DNA of 64,000 nucleotides from Rubrobacter calidifluminis (GTDB lineage Bacteria > Actinomycetota > Rubrobacteria > Rubrobacterales > Rubrobacteraceae). The notes beneath the pieces were generated by a model that searched no databases, was not told the DNA's origin, and saw only the letters and a list, made by a program, of their open reading frames with translations. Below are positions 19,750 to 27,958 of this stretch, in pieces. Numbering within the stretch: the stretch's first letter is position 1; every line of letters starts with the position of its first letter. The DNA is taken from contig NZ_JAQKGV010000011.1 in the NCBI RefSeq assembly GCF_028617075.1, forward strand, positions 55,329 to 119,328, written 5' to 3'. The position numbers and the translations under genes are program-made.

Positions 19750-20415
19750 ATGGACGAGCACCTCAGGGAGGTCTTCTGGAGCATGCTCAGCCCCCGCCGG
19801 GCCCGGCGCATGCTCGAGGTGCTCGAGAACCGCACCCGCTACGTAACCGTGCTGCTCGAGGCGGTCGACGACGGGCACAACCAGGCGGCCGTGCTGCGCT
19901 CGGCGGAGGCCTTCGGGGTGCAGGACGTCTCGGTGGTCGAGGGGGAGAAACCATTCTCCCCCAGCCCCGGGATCACGCAGGGCTCGGACAGGTGGCTCAC
20001 GATCCACCACCACCGCAGCATCGAGGAGGCCGCATCCTTCCTGCGGGAACGCGGATACCGGCTCTGGGGGAGCCGACTCGACGGGAACGCCGTACCCCTG
20101 CAGGAGGTCGACCTCTCCCGCCCGGCCGCCTTCCTCTTCGGCAACGAGCACGAGGGGCTCTCCGGGAGAGCGCTGGAGCTGGTCGACGGCACCTTCGTCG
20201 TCCCCATGCGCGGCTTCGTCCAGAGCCTCAACATCTCGGTCGCCGCCGCGATAACGCTCTTTCACGCCACGAACCGGGCCCGTGCCGAGGCAAAAGAGGA
20301 CTACCCGCTCGACGAAGCCGCCCGCAGGGAGGTGCTGATGCGCTGGATCTCGACCACGAACCCCCGCGCCCGACGGGTGCTCCGGGTGCTCGAAGGGAGG
20401 GGTGGAGGACGCTAG
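19750..20415 (+). CDS. trmH: tRNA (guanosine-2'-O-)-methyltransferase TrmH (SpoU)
   Basis: TrmH methylates the 2'-OH of G18 in tRNA. The 221-residue protein has the SPOUT knot motifs in order: motif 1 DDGHNQAAVLRSAEAFGVQDV with the catalytic Arg (here R51 in VLRSAE), motif 2 FLFGNEHEGLS, and motif 3 GFVQSLNISVAAAI. The short helical N-terminal extension and C-terminal arm fit TrmH rather than the rRNA-modifying RlmB, which has an extra N-terminal domain. ATG 19750 follows the M42 stop by four bases with GAGGAG upstream. The gene converges on gatD with only a 4-base gap and no visible terminator. Confidence 0.86.
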   Translation: MDEHLREVFWSMLSPRRARRMLEVLENRTRYVTVLLEAVDDGHNQAAVLRSAEAFGVQDVSVVEGEKPFSPSPGITQGSDRWLTIHHHRSIEEAASFLRERGYRLWGSRLDGNAVPLQEVDLSRPAAFLFGNEHEGLSGRALELVDGTFVVPMRGFVQSLNISVAAAITLFHATNRARAEAKEDYPLDEAARREVLMRWISTTNPRARRVLRVLEGRGGGR

Positions 20416-20419
20416 AAAC

Positions 20420-21166
20420 TCACGCCCTTCCCGAGGTGATCCTTTCGGCCATAGCCCGGAAGGCTCTCTCCTCGAGCCCGTCGTCCAGGGGTTCGAGCTC
20501 GAAGGAGCCGTCCACCCTCCTCAAGGCGGTCGCGATGAGGTGGTCGGTGAACCAGGGGTTCTTGGGCAGGAGCGAGCCGTGGAGGTAGGTGCCGTAGGCG
20601 TTGAGACGGCGCGCCCCCTCGGTGCCGTCCTCGCCGTTGTTGCCGTATCCCGAGACGACCCTGCCGAGCGGTTCGACACCACCGAGATAGGTCCTCCCCC
20701 CGTGGTTCTCGAAACCGACCAGCTCTCGCTCCTCCCCGCCGAGAGAGGTGCGGACGAGCACGTTCCCGATGAGCCGGGCCTCGTCGGGGCGGCGCGGCCT
20801 GGTGTACAGGTCGAAGACACCGACCCCCGGTAGCATCTCTCCGTCGGGGGTTTCGTAGTGGTGGCCCATCAGCTGGTAGCCGCCGCACACCCCGAGCACC
20901 ACGCCCCCGTCCTCGACGATGGCCCTCAGATCGGCACCCTTGCTGCCGGAGAGGTCCTCGGCCAGGAGCGCCTGCTCCCGGTCCTGGCCGCCGCCGAAGA
21001 GAAAGACGTCGCAGCCGGTCGGCCTCAGCTTCTCCCCGAGGTTCACCTCGACGACCTCGACCGGTATCCCGCGCCACTCGCAGCGCCGGACGATCGAGAT
21101 CACATTCCCCCGGTCGCCGTAGAGGTTCATCATCCGGGCGTAGAGATGGTGGACGGTGAGCTTCAT
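20420..21166 (-). CDS. gatD: Lipid II isoglutaminyl synthase, glutaminase subunit GatD
   Basis: GatD supplies ammonia to MurT for amidation of D-Glu at position 2 of the peptidoglycan stem. The 248-residue product is a class I glutamine amidotransferase: nucleophile Cys94 in LGVCGGYQLMG and His196 in YLHGSLLPKNPWF. LYARMMNLYGDRGN near the N-terminus is typical of GatD and cobyric-acid-synthase-like proteins. The ATG overlaps the murT stop by ATGA, consistent with the 1:1 complex. The start was set at ATG 21166; the open frame extends upstream inside murT. Confidence 0.92.
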   Translation of the reverse strand: MKLTVHHLYARMMNLYGDRGNVISIVRRCEWRGIPVEVVEVNLGEKLRPTGCDVFLFGGGQDREQALLAEDLSGSKGADLRAIVEDGGVVLGVCGGYQLMGHHYETPDGEMLPGVGVFDLYTRPRRPDEARLIGNVLVRTSLGGEERELVGFENHGGRTYLGGVEPLGRVVSGYGNNGEDGTEGARRLNAYGTYLHGSLLPKNPWFTDHLIATALRRVDGSFELEPLDDGLEERAFRAMAERITSGRA

Positions 21167-22572
21167 CTGTCCTCCCAGAAAGGATGGGTGTAGCCCATGT
21201 CGCTCAGGGCCTTGCGGATCTCGAGCATCGCCGTGTAGGTGGGGAGCACGTAGAGCGTCTCGCCGGGCGGCGTCGCCCCGAGCGCCTTCTTCAGCGCCTC
21301 CCTGCGATCCGGGACGACCTCCCCTACCGGAAGGTCGGCGTACTTCAGGCGCACGGCCATGTCGTGGGCCCGGATCCCGCTCACCCGGAAAGGCGGGAGC
21401 CCCTCCCGGACGTCCCGGAGCATCTCGAAGTTCACGTCCCACAGCCAGGAGACGTCGCGCCCGTCGGCGTCGTTGTCGTTTATGGCGATAAGGACATGGG
21501 TGGCCTCGCCGGAGAGCATGAAGGTCCGCAGGATCTCGTCGAACCCCACCGGGTTCTTGATGAGCAAAAGGAAGACCTCCCTATCCGCGGCCCGCACCCG
21601 CTCGACCCGCCCGAAGGCCCCCCTGAAGGACTCCAGGCCACGCGTGATGTCCCCGAACCCCACCCCCACCTCACCGGCGACGGCCGCGGCGGCGAGCGCG
21701 TTGTAGACGTTGTAGAGCCCCGGGAGCCTTATCCTGACCTCGCGTTCACCGGAGGGGGTGCCGAGGAGAAACCTGGTTCCCCGGGACCCCTCCAACACCA
21801 CCCGGCTCGCCCGGTAGCGGACACCGGGGCGGGAGAAACCGCAGCCCGCGCAGCGGTAGAGCCCGACGTGACCCATGTATACGGCCTCGTAATCCAGATA
21901 CCTGCCGCAGACGGGACAGTCGCTCGAGTCTGCGATGTGCTCGAGCCTCCCGGTATCGAGCCTCTGGTCCTCGACCCCGTAGTAGACGGCCTTCCCCGCG
22001 GAGCGCCCGAGGCTCGCCACCAGCGGGTCGTCGGCGTCGAGCACGACCGATCCCCCGGCCGGCAGGTGTTCGAAGGAGGATGCGATGACCTTCGCGGTGT
22101 AGGCGAGCTCCCCGTAGCGGTCGAGCTGGTCCCGGAAGAGGTTGAGCACGGCGAGGACCCGGAGCCCGGCCTCCGCGGCGACCTTCGGCACGCTCGCCTC
22201 GTCCACCTCGAAGAGCCCCAGCCCGGAGCGGGGACGTCCGAGAAGTCCGGCATCCGAGACCAGAGCGGCGGTCACGCCCGTGATGAGGTTGGCACCCGTC
22301 GAGTTGTTCACCGCCCGGATACCGGCCACGCGCAGGATCTCCGCGACCATGCGCGTGGTGGTGGTCTTGCCGTTGGTCCCGGTGATGGCGACCGCGCCCT
22401 CCGGGAGCCGGGAGGAGAGCTCGCGCAAGACGCGCGGACAGACCCGGCGGGCGACAACCCCGGGGATCGTCGATCCTCCACCCCGTCCGAGCGCCCGGCT
22501 GGCCATCGCCGCCGCGCGGGCGGCGATGACGGCCGCCGGAAGACGCAGGTCTGCGGGAAGGTTCTCGTTCAC
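21163..22572 (-). CDS. murT: Lipid II isoglutaminyl synthase, ligase subunit MurT
   Basis: MurT is the Mur-ligase-like subunit that activates and amidates lipid II. Visible are the ATP loop ITGTNGKTTTTRMV, the central Mur domain with NLFRDQLDRYGE, a four-cysteine zinc ribbon (CPVC and CAGC), and the MurT-specific C-terminal domain (DUF1727) with NPVGFDEILR and INDNDADGRDVSWLWDV. I prefer GTG 22572 (469 residues): a TATAAT box lies 7 bases upstream, so transcription should begin at the start codon itself. An in-frame ATG at 22659 would add 29 residues but lies upstream of that promoter and has AGGAG with no spacing. The gene is translationally coupled to gatD. Confidence 0.9.
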   Translation of the reverse strand: MNENLPADLRLPAAVIAARAAAMASRALGRGGGSTIPGVVARRVCPRVLRELSSRLPEGAVAITGTNGKTTTTRMVAEILRVAGIRAVNNSTGANLITGVTAALVSDAGLLGRPRSGLGLFEVDEASVPKVAAEAGLRVLAVLNLFRDQLDRYGELAYTAKVIASSFEHLPAGGSVVLDADDPLVASLGRSAGKAVYYGVEDQRLDTGRLEHIADSSDCPVCGRYLDYEAVYMGHVGLYRCAGCGFSRPGVRYRASRVVLEGSRGTRFLLGTPSGEREVRIRLPGLYNVYNALAAAAVAGEVGVGFGDITRGLESFRGAFGRVERVRAADREVFLLLIKNPVGFDEILRTFMLSGEATHVLIAINDNDADGRDVSWLWDVNFEMLRDVREGLPPFRVSGIRAHDMAVRLKYADLPVGEVVPDRREALKKALGATPPGETLYVLPTYTAMLEIRKALSDMGYTHPFWEDR

Positions 22573-22579
22573 CGCCCGG

Positions 22580-22609
22580 ATTATATTAGCCGGGGACACC
22601 CGGTGTCCC
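22580..22609 (-). promoter_or_regulatory. murT promoter with overlapping palindromic operator
   Basis: Read on the minus strand there is GGGACA (22604-22609), 18 bases, then a perfect TATAAT (22580-22585). The start point would fall at about 22573, right at the GTG of murT, so the mRNA should be leaderless. A perfect 17-bp palindrome, GGGACACC-C-GGTGTCCC on the plus strand (22593-22609), covers the -35 box and half the spacer, exactly where a repressor would block RNA polymerase. Confidence 0.6.
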
Positions 22610-22752
22610 GGTGGAGAGAGAATTAGTCGCACCAGAGCCGCGGTATCTCCGTCCCACATCTCCTCACATCATTTGCCTCCACCGAAGAGCCCGCTGTAGG
22701 GGAGCAGGATTAACAGGTTCCGGGCACGGAGGTGCGGTAAAAATAAGCGGAG

Positions 22753-23709
22753 ATGGAGATCTTCGAGAACCTGCAGGCAAGCTCCCGGCTCCCCCGGCCG
22801 GAGCTCGACGCGTACTCGAGGACCGTAAGGTACGTCACCGAGCGTCTCGAGCCCGCGGTCATCGGCGTCGCGACCCCCGATGGGAGGGTCGGTGGTAGCG
22901 GCGTGATACTGGGTGTCAGCGGGACCGAGGCCACGGCCGTCACCAACAGCCACGTGGTGCGTGGTCTCTCGCGGCGTGGAGGCGGGGGGCTGCTCGCCGT
23001 TCTCTCCGACGGTGGCACGGCGCGGGTGCGGACAGCCGGCGACGATCCCGCGAGCGATCTCGCCGTACTGCGGTTCTCTCCTGAAACGGAGCCGAAAGTC
23101 GCGGAGCTGGGAGATGCCGGCAACCTCGTCGTCGGACAGCTCGTCGTGGCCATAGGCAACCCCCTGGGTTTCCAGCGGAGCGTGACGGCCGGTGTGGTGA
23201 GCGCGCTGGATCGTACGATCACCTCCCAGGAAGGTCGTCCGATCGAGAACGTCATCCAGACGGATGCGGCGGTCAACCCGGGCAACTCGGGAGGGCCGCT
23301 GGCCGATTCGACGGGTCATGTCGTGGGGATAAACACCGCGATCATCGGCCGGGCGCAGGGCATAGGGTTCGCGATACCGGTCTCCGCGGCCTTCCGGAGA
23401 ATAGTGTTCTCGCTGGTCACAGAGGGGCGGGTGAGGAGGGCGTTCCTCGGCGTCACGGTCGGGACACGCCCCGCCTCCGACGGGAGCCCCGGTGGTGCCG
23501 AAGTGACGAGCGTCGCCCCCAACAGCCCGGCGGAGAGAGCCGGGGTGAGGCCCGGCGACCTCATAGTAGGCCTGGGCGAGCATCGGGTGCGTTCGGTCGG
23601 CGAGCTACTCGGCCTTCTGGACGACTCGGCCATCGGCAGGGACCTCCCGCTGAGGATACTGAGAAGAAACGCCGAGATGACGCTCACGGTGCGCCCCGTG
23701 GAACACTGA
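22753..23709 (+). CDS. HtrA/DegP-like trypsin-type serine protease with PDZ domain
   Basis: HtrA proteases degrade or hold misfolded proteins. The 318-residue product has the catalytic triad His67 (TNSHVV), Asp102 (SDLAVLRF) and Ser179 (NPGNSGGPL), followed by one PDZ domain (VTSVAPNSPAERAGVRPGDLIVGL). No signal peptide or membrane helix is present upstream of the protease domain; the N-terminus (MEIFENLQASSRLPRPELD) is hydrophilic. The enzyme is therefore predicted to be cytosolic, unlike most actinobacterial HtrAs, which are anchored. It is divergent from murT, and the ATG has GCGGAG directly next to it, so the start is slightly uncertain. Confidence 0.88.
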   Translation: MEIFENLQASSRLPRPELDAYSRTVRYVTERLEPAVIGVATPDGRVGGSGVILGVSGTEATAVTNSHVVRGLSRRGGGGLLAVLSDGGTARVRTAGDDPASDLAVLRFSPETEPKVAELGDAGNLVVGQLVVAIGNPLGFQRSVTAGVVSALDRTITSQEGRPIENVIQTDAAVNPGNSGGPLADSTGHVVGINTAIIGRAQGIGFAIPVSAAFRRIVFSLVTEGRVRRAFLGVTVGTRPASDGSPGGAEVTSVAPNSPAERAGVRPGDLIVGLGEHRVRSVGELLGLLDDSAIGRDLPLRILRRNAEMTLTVRPVEH

Positions 23710-23715
23710 GCCTGT

Positions 23716-23807
23716 CAGTCCGGAAGATCCTTATAACAAGGCCGGAAGTCCACTGCACCAGGCAGGGTCTCCCGGCGAGAGACTTCACCCGGACCGATTC
23801 CGGACTG
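23716..23807. repeat. Long-spaced inverted repeat between convergent genes
   Basis: CAGTCCGGAA (23716-23725) and TTCCGGACTG (23798-23807) are perfect 10-bp inverted copies separated by 72 bases. They fill the 115-base gap between the convergent htrA-like and cyclase genes. They could form a bidirectional transcription-terminating structure or be termini of a lost small element. There is no coding signal between them. Confidence 0.4.
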
Positions 23808-23824
23808 CGTCCGCACATCGGGAT

Positions 23825-24607
23825 TCAAACCAGTGCCAAGGCCCGGCACCAGCCACCGCTGCCACCCTGTATCTTCACCGGCGGACAGGAGACCTTGAAG
23901 CCGTAGGGGCGTGGGATGCGATCCAGGTTCGCGAGCTTCTCGATCTGGCAGTACTCCCGCTCTATCCCGGCGAAGTGGGCCTCCCACAGCAGGGTCCCGT
24001 CGCCCGTCTCGCGGAACTCTCTCGCTTCGGCCTCGAAGTTGCGGTCGAGGCTGTAGGCGTCGATCCCGATGACTTTCACCCCGCGGTCGCAGAGCCACAG
24101 CACCGAGGAGCGGGTGAGCCCCGGCTGCAGGAAGTATTCGGTGCTGCCCAGATGTTTGTCACGCCCGGTCATGATCATCACGATGTCAAGCGGTTTGAGC
24201 TCGTAGCCGATCCTCCCGAGCTCTCCCCTGATGTCCTCGATCCCGATCTTCTCGCCGGGACCCTTGTGCCTGAAGTCCAGCACCACGCCGTCGGAGAAGA
24301 ACCACTCGACGGGCAGCTCGTCTATTTTCCTCGCCGGTCTGCCCTCCGAGGTGGGGGCGTAGTGCCAGGGAGCGTCCACGTGGGTGCCGGCGTGGGCGAC
24401 CGTCGTGATCTCCTCGGCCGCAGCGCCCTTTCCCCCTGAGAGAGCGAAGTCCCCTTTCTCCACGCCGAAGAGACGGGCCAGTATCTCGGCGCTCTCTCCC
24501 TCGTGCGACTGGTACCTTATCTTCGGCTTGAGTGGCTCGTGGACGGCGTCGGGTACTATGCCGACGCTCAGGTCGATGATGCGGCTGTAGGTGAATCGTT
24601 TCTCCAT
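23825..24607 (-). CDS. Cyclase family (kynurenine-formamidase-like) metal hydrolase
   Basis: Members of this Pfam family (Cyclase, PF04199) are metal-dependent amide or lactone hydrolases such as bacterial kynurenine formamidase. The 260-residue product has the complete metal-binding motif HxGTHxDxPxH as HAGTHVDAPWHY, plus the common SDGVVLDFRHK segment. ATG 24607 has GGAGGAG upstream. It is transcribed divergently from the lysR gene, so the regulator probably controls it as well as cluster A. A related protein (about 55241-55957) sits in cluster B. The substrate is not recognisable from sequence. Confidence 0.85.
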   Translation of the reverse strand: MEKRFTYSRIIDLSVGIVPDAVHEPLKPKIRYQSHEGESAEILARLFGVEKGDFALSGGKGAAAEEITTVAHAGTHVDAPWHYAPTSEGRPARKIDELPVEWFFSDGVVLDFRHKGPGEKIGIEDIRGELGRIGYELKPLDIVMIMTGRDKHLGSTEYFLQPGLTRSSVLWLCDRGVKVIGIDAYSLDRNFEAEAREFRETGDGTLLWEAHFAGIEREYCQIEKLANLDRIPRPYGFKVSCPPVKIQGGSGGWCRALALV

Positions 24608-24690
24608 ACCTCTCCTCCTTATCCCGGGGTGTCCTCTACACGCTACCCGCCCCGCGTCCCCGGGTCCAATACCTTTCGGGAACGCGAGTG

Positions 24691-24708
24691 ATAGACGAAA
24701 GCTATAAT
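24691..24708 (+). promoter_or_regulatory. LysR-type operator and autoregulated promoter
   Basis: ATAG (24691-24694), seven bases, CTAT (24702-24705) is a perfect dyad with the T-N11-A spacing of LysR-family sites. It overlaps a perfect TATAAT (24703-24708) that would drive the lysR gene starting at 24732. A wider 8-bp inverted repeat, TACCTTTC (24670-24677) with GAAAGGTA (24717-24724), brackets it. This layout fits negative autoregulation and divergent control of the cyclase. Confidence 0.6.
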
Positions 24709-24731
24709 TTCTTCGGGAAAGGTAAGCCAGG

Positions 24732-25664
24732 ATGGAGCTCAGACACCTCAGATACTTCGTGGCCGTCGCCGAGGAGCTCCACTTCGGCCGGGCGGCGAAG
24801 AGACTGCACATCGTGCAGCCGACGCTGAGCGCCCAGATACAGCGCCTGGAGAAGGAGGTGGGCGCGAGGCTCCTCTACCGAACGAAGCGCACCGTGCGGC
24901 TGACGGAGGCGGGGCTGGCCTTCCTGGAAGAGGCCTACCTGGCGCTAGAACACAGCGAGAAAGCCCTGCAGGCCGCCCGGCGTGTGGCCTCCGGAGAGGC
25001 TGGCTTGCTCGCCATCGGACTCGTGGGGAGCGCCACCTACAGCGTCGTGACGGAAGTTCTGAGCCTTTACGGGAAGCGCTTCCCGGGTGTACACCTGGCA
25101 CCACGCGAGATAAACACCTTGGACCAGATCAGTGCCCTGCAGGAAGGGTCCATCCAGATAGGCTTCCTGCGCCCACCCGCGGATTTTGCCCCCGATGACC
25201 TGAAGATAGAACCGTTCGTAAAAGAACCGATGATGGCGGTTCTGCCCAGAGATCACCCCCTGACCGGCTCCAGAACGGTGCCGCTCGCAGCCTTGTCCGG
25301 GGAGGCCTTTGTGTTGCCCTCCGACGAACGTGAACCCGGCTTCTGTGAACAGGTGACCCGGGCCTGCGAAGAAGCCGGTTTCACACCCAAAATCGAACAA
25401 GAAGTTAGTGAGATACAGGTGGGGCTGGGCCTCAACGCCGCCGGCAGGTATGTGGGGCTCCTCCCCTCTTCGGCTCGACATATCAAGACGACGGGCATAG
25501 TCTTCAAGCGGCTCGCAAAACCTGTTCCGATGATGACCCTCTACATCGCCTGGCGGCCTGAAAATCTCTCTGCAACGGGTCTTGCCTTCCTCGGGGTGTG
25601 TGAGGAGGTCTCCAAGCGTAAACTCATCCAACACCGACCGTCTTCTACCAGCCTCAACAACTAA
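24732..25664 (+). CDS. LysR family transcriptional regulator
   Basis: The 310-residue protein opens with the typical winged helix-turn-helix MELRHLRYFVAVAEELHFGRAAKRL followed by HIVQPTLSAQIQRLEKEVGARL. The subfamily resembles CatR/BenM/CbnR-type regulators of aromatic catabolism, which respond to pathway intermediates through the C-terminal periplasmic-binding-protein-like domain. It is divergent from the cyclase and upstream of the twelve genes of cluster A in the same direction, so it is the likely activator of both. Confidence 0.9.
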   Translation: MELRHLRYFVAVAEELHFGRAAKRLHIVQPTLSAQIQRLEKEVGARLLYRTKRTVRLTEAGLAFLEEAYLALEHSEKALQAARRVASGEAGLLAIGLVGSATYSVVTEVLSLYGKRFPGVHLAPREINTLDQISALQEGSIQIGFLRPPADFAPDDLKIEPFVKEPMMAVLPRDHPLTGSRTVPLAALSGEAFVLPSDEREPGFCEQVTRACEEAGFTPKIEQEVSEIQVGLGLNAAGRYVGLLPSSARHIKTTGIVFKRLAKPVPMMTLYIAWRPENLSATGLAFLGVCEEVSKRKLIQHRPSSTSLNN

Positions 25665-25767
25665 TCGTCTACACCTATTAATCCTTCAAGAAGAAAGTAT
25701 TGGACGTTTCATGCGAGCCGGCGGCACAATGCTTTCGGGAAAGAACCGAGAGGAAAGGGAAACATCC

Positions 25768-26805
25768 ATGAGCGAACGTGGCATGGGGGACTGCGAGCAG
25801 TCTTCGGGCAACCTGAACGAGGCCCGGCATCTCATCTCGCAGCTGGCGCACGTGGAGATCTCGAGTCCGGATCCGGAAGAGTCGGTGCGCTGGTTCACCG
25901 ACGTTCTGGGGCTGCAGGAGTCGGGGCGCGAGGGGCAGTCCGTCTACCTGCGGGCGTGGGGCGAGTTCTTCCACCACAGCCTGGTGGTGACCGAGGGACA
26001 TGAGCCCTCTCTGTTGCACGTCGGGTGGCGCACCTCGGGTCCGGAGGAGCTGGAACGGGCCGTAAAGCGCATCGAGGAGACGGGGAGGGGTGAAGGCTGG
26101 CTGGAGGCGACTACGGGTCATGGCCCGGCCTACCGCTACCGCGCCCCTGGCGGGCATCTGCACGAGGTCTTCTGGGAGGTCGAGCGCTGGCAGGCACCGC
26201 CCGAGCTTGCCACGGACTTCCCCGGACGTCCGCAGAGGCATCCCCGTCACGGCGTCTGCCCGCGTTACATAGACCACGTCACGGTGGCGACGCCGGACCT
26301 GGTGGCCGAGGCCAGGTGGCATCAGCAGACCCTGGGTCTCAAGTTCACGGACTACATCGTCCCGGAGGAGGACTCTGACTTCGTGGTCTTCGCCACGCTC
26401 ACGAGCCACTCCACGCACGAGCTCGGGCTCGTACCGGAGACCTCCGAGGCACGCGGGAGGGTCAACCACGTGGCCTTCTGGCTCGAGCAGCGCGTCGACG
26501 TGGAGCGGGCGGCGCACATCCTCATCGACGCGGGGACGCCCATCGAGTTCGGGCCCGGCATGCACGGGATAGATGAGATCACCTACCTCTACGTGCGCGA
26601 GCCGGGCGGGATGCGGATCGAGCTCAACTCCGGCGGCCGCAGGCTCTTCGAGCCCGACTGGGAGACCAGGCGCTGGACGCCTGCGCAGGGGGCGATGAGC
26701 GCCTACCGCAACATCGGGATGCCCGAGTCGATGATGGAGTCGTTCCCGCTCCCCGAGCGGGCGGGCGACCTGTACGACACCGGGCTCTTCAGCCGGCGGG
26801 GATAG
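25768..26805 (+). CDS. Extradiol ring-cleavage dioxygenase (catechol 2,3-dioxygenase type)
   Basis: Type I extradiol dioxygenases cleave catechols next to the hydroxyls using Fe(II). The 345-residue product consists of two VOC modules: the N-terminal one starts QLAHVEISSPDPEESVRWF, and the C-terminal one provides the metal ligands His in YIDHVTVATPDL, His in HSTHELGL and Glu in GGMRIELNSGG. ATG 25768 follows AGGAAAGGGA by a good spacing; the frame upstream is non-coding. It is the first enzyme gene after lysR, and the flavin monooxygenase follows two bases later. The pair suggests ring hydroxylation followed by meta-cleavage. The exact catechol is unknown. Confidence 0.9.
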   Translation: MSERGMGDCEQSSGNLNEARHLISQLAHVEISSPDPEESVRWFTDVLGLQESGREGQSVYLRAWGEFFHHSLVVTEGHEPSLLHVGWRTSGPEELERAVKRIEETGRGEGWLEATTGHGPAYRYRAPGGHLHEVFWEVERWQAPPELATDFPGRPQRHPRHGVCPRYIDHVTVATPDLVAEARWHQQTLGLKFTDYIVPEEDSDFVVFATLTSHSTHELGLVPETSEARGRVNHVAFWLEQRVDVERAAHILIDAGTPIEFGPGMHGIDEITYLYVREPGGMRIELNSGGRRLFEPDWETRRWTPAQGAMSAYRNIGMPESMMESFPLPERAGDLYDTGLFSRRG

Positions 26806-26807
26806 AG

Positions 26808-27947
26808 ATGCCGGCGGTGCGGAAAGTTCTCGTCGTCGGCGGGGGCATCGGGGGGCTCTCGGCGGCGATCGCGCTGCGGGCCCGCGGGGTGGAGGTGGAC
26901 GTCGTCGAGATCAACCCCCGCTGGGACGTCTACGGGGTCGGGATCATCCAGCCGGCCAACCAGATCCGGGCGCTCGCCGCGATCGGGCTCGGGAGGGAGT
27001 GCATAGAGCGGGGCTACCCGTTCGAGGGCTCCCGCTTCTTCGATTCCCAGGGCAACCTGCTCGCCGACGTGCCCTTCGAGAGGATCGCCGGCCCTGAGTA
27101 CCCGCCGATGAACGGCATCACGCGCCCCAGGCTGCACGAGATCCTGCAGGATGCAGTACAGAAATCCGGCGCCCGGGTCAGGACGGGACTCACGGTGGCC
27201 GGGCTAGACCAGGACAAGGACAGTGTGGAGGTGCGCCTGACCGACGGCACCTCCGGGTGCTACGATCTCGTGATCGGGGCCGACGGTCTCCATTCGCTCA
27301 TTCGCAGGGTCGTCTTCGACCCGAATCTCGAGCCCGAGTTCACCGGGCAGGTGGTCTGGCGCTACAACGTCCCCCGGCTGCCGGAGGTGGACAGGATCTG
27401 CATGTTTCAGGGGAACAGGGGGAAGGCGGGCTTCGTGCCGCTCGCGCCGGACCTCATGTACATCCTCTTCATTGAGAAGCCCCCGCCAGATTCGCCGCCC
27501 GACAGGAAGCTGCCGGAGGCCCGGCTCGCCGGGATCTTCCGCGAGCGCTTGGCGGAGTTCGGGGGACCCGTGGCCGGGGTGCGTGACCGGTACATCAACG
27601 ATTCGGGGAAGGTCGTCTACCGCCCGGTAGAGACCATCCTGCTGCCCCCGCCATGGTACCGCGGCCGGGTCGTCCTGATCGGGGACGCGGCCCACGCCAC
27701 CTCTCCGCACATCGGGCAGGGGGCCTCGATGGCCATCGAAGACGCGGTGGTGCTCGCCTGGGAGCTGGAGAAGGACGTCTCAGTTCAGGAGGCGCTCGAG
27801 GCCTTCATGCGGCGGCGCTACGAGAGGTGCAGGTACGTGGTCGACGTCTCGACCCGGATCGGCAAAGGGGAGATGGACCCGTCCCTCGGCATCGATCCGG
27901 CGGCCCTCACGGCCGAGAGCGCCGTCGTCCTCGCCGAGCCGATCTAG
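26808..27947 (+). CDS. FAD-dependent aromatic-ring monooxygenase (salicylate hydroxylase-like)
   Basis: Class A flavoprotein hydroxylases add one oxygen to phenolic or pyridinol rings using NAD(P)H. The 379-residue product has the FAD loop VLVVGGGIGGLSAAIAL, the DG motif DLVIGADGLHSLIRR, and the GD motif GRVVLIGDAAHATSPHIGQG. These place it with salicylate, 6-hydroxynicotinate and 2,6-dihydroxypyridine hydroxylases. It lies between the extradiol dioxygenase and an FAH hydrolase, consistent with converting a mono-hydroxylated ring to the diol cleaved by its neighbour. The substrate cannot be fixed from sequence. Confidence 0.88.
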   Translation: MPAVRKVLVVGGGIGGLSAAIALRARGVEVDVVEINPRWDVYGVGIIQPANQIRALAAIGLGRECIERGYPFEGSRFFDSQGNLLADVPFERIAGPEYPPMNGITRPRLHEILQDAVQKSGARVRTGLTVAGLDQDKDSVEVRLTDGTSGCYDLVIGADGLHSLIRRVVFDPNLEPEFTGQVVWRYNVPRLPEVDRICMFQGNRGKAGFVPLAPDLMYILFIEKPPPDSPPDRKLPEARLAGIFRERLAEFGGPVAGVRDRYINDSGKVVYRPVETILLPPPWYRGRVVLIGDAAHATSPHIGQGASMAIEDAVVLAWELEKDVSVQEALEAFMRRRYERCRYVVDVSTRIGKGEMDPSLGIDPAALTAESAVVLAEPI

Positions 27948-27958
27948 GAGGAGGTCGC

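Noticed and set aside
21184..22626. 480-codon open frame opposite murT
   Set aside because: Antisense shadow in GC-rich DNA; murT motifs are on the minus strand.
25700..25730. TTGGAC ... CACAAT as a promoter before the extradiol dioxygenase
   Set aside because: The spacer is 19 bases and both hexamers are weak; the gene may be read from the lysR promoter or another site.
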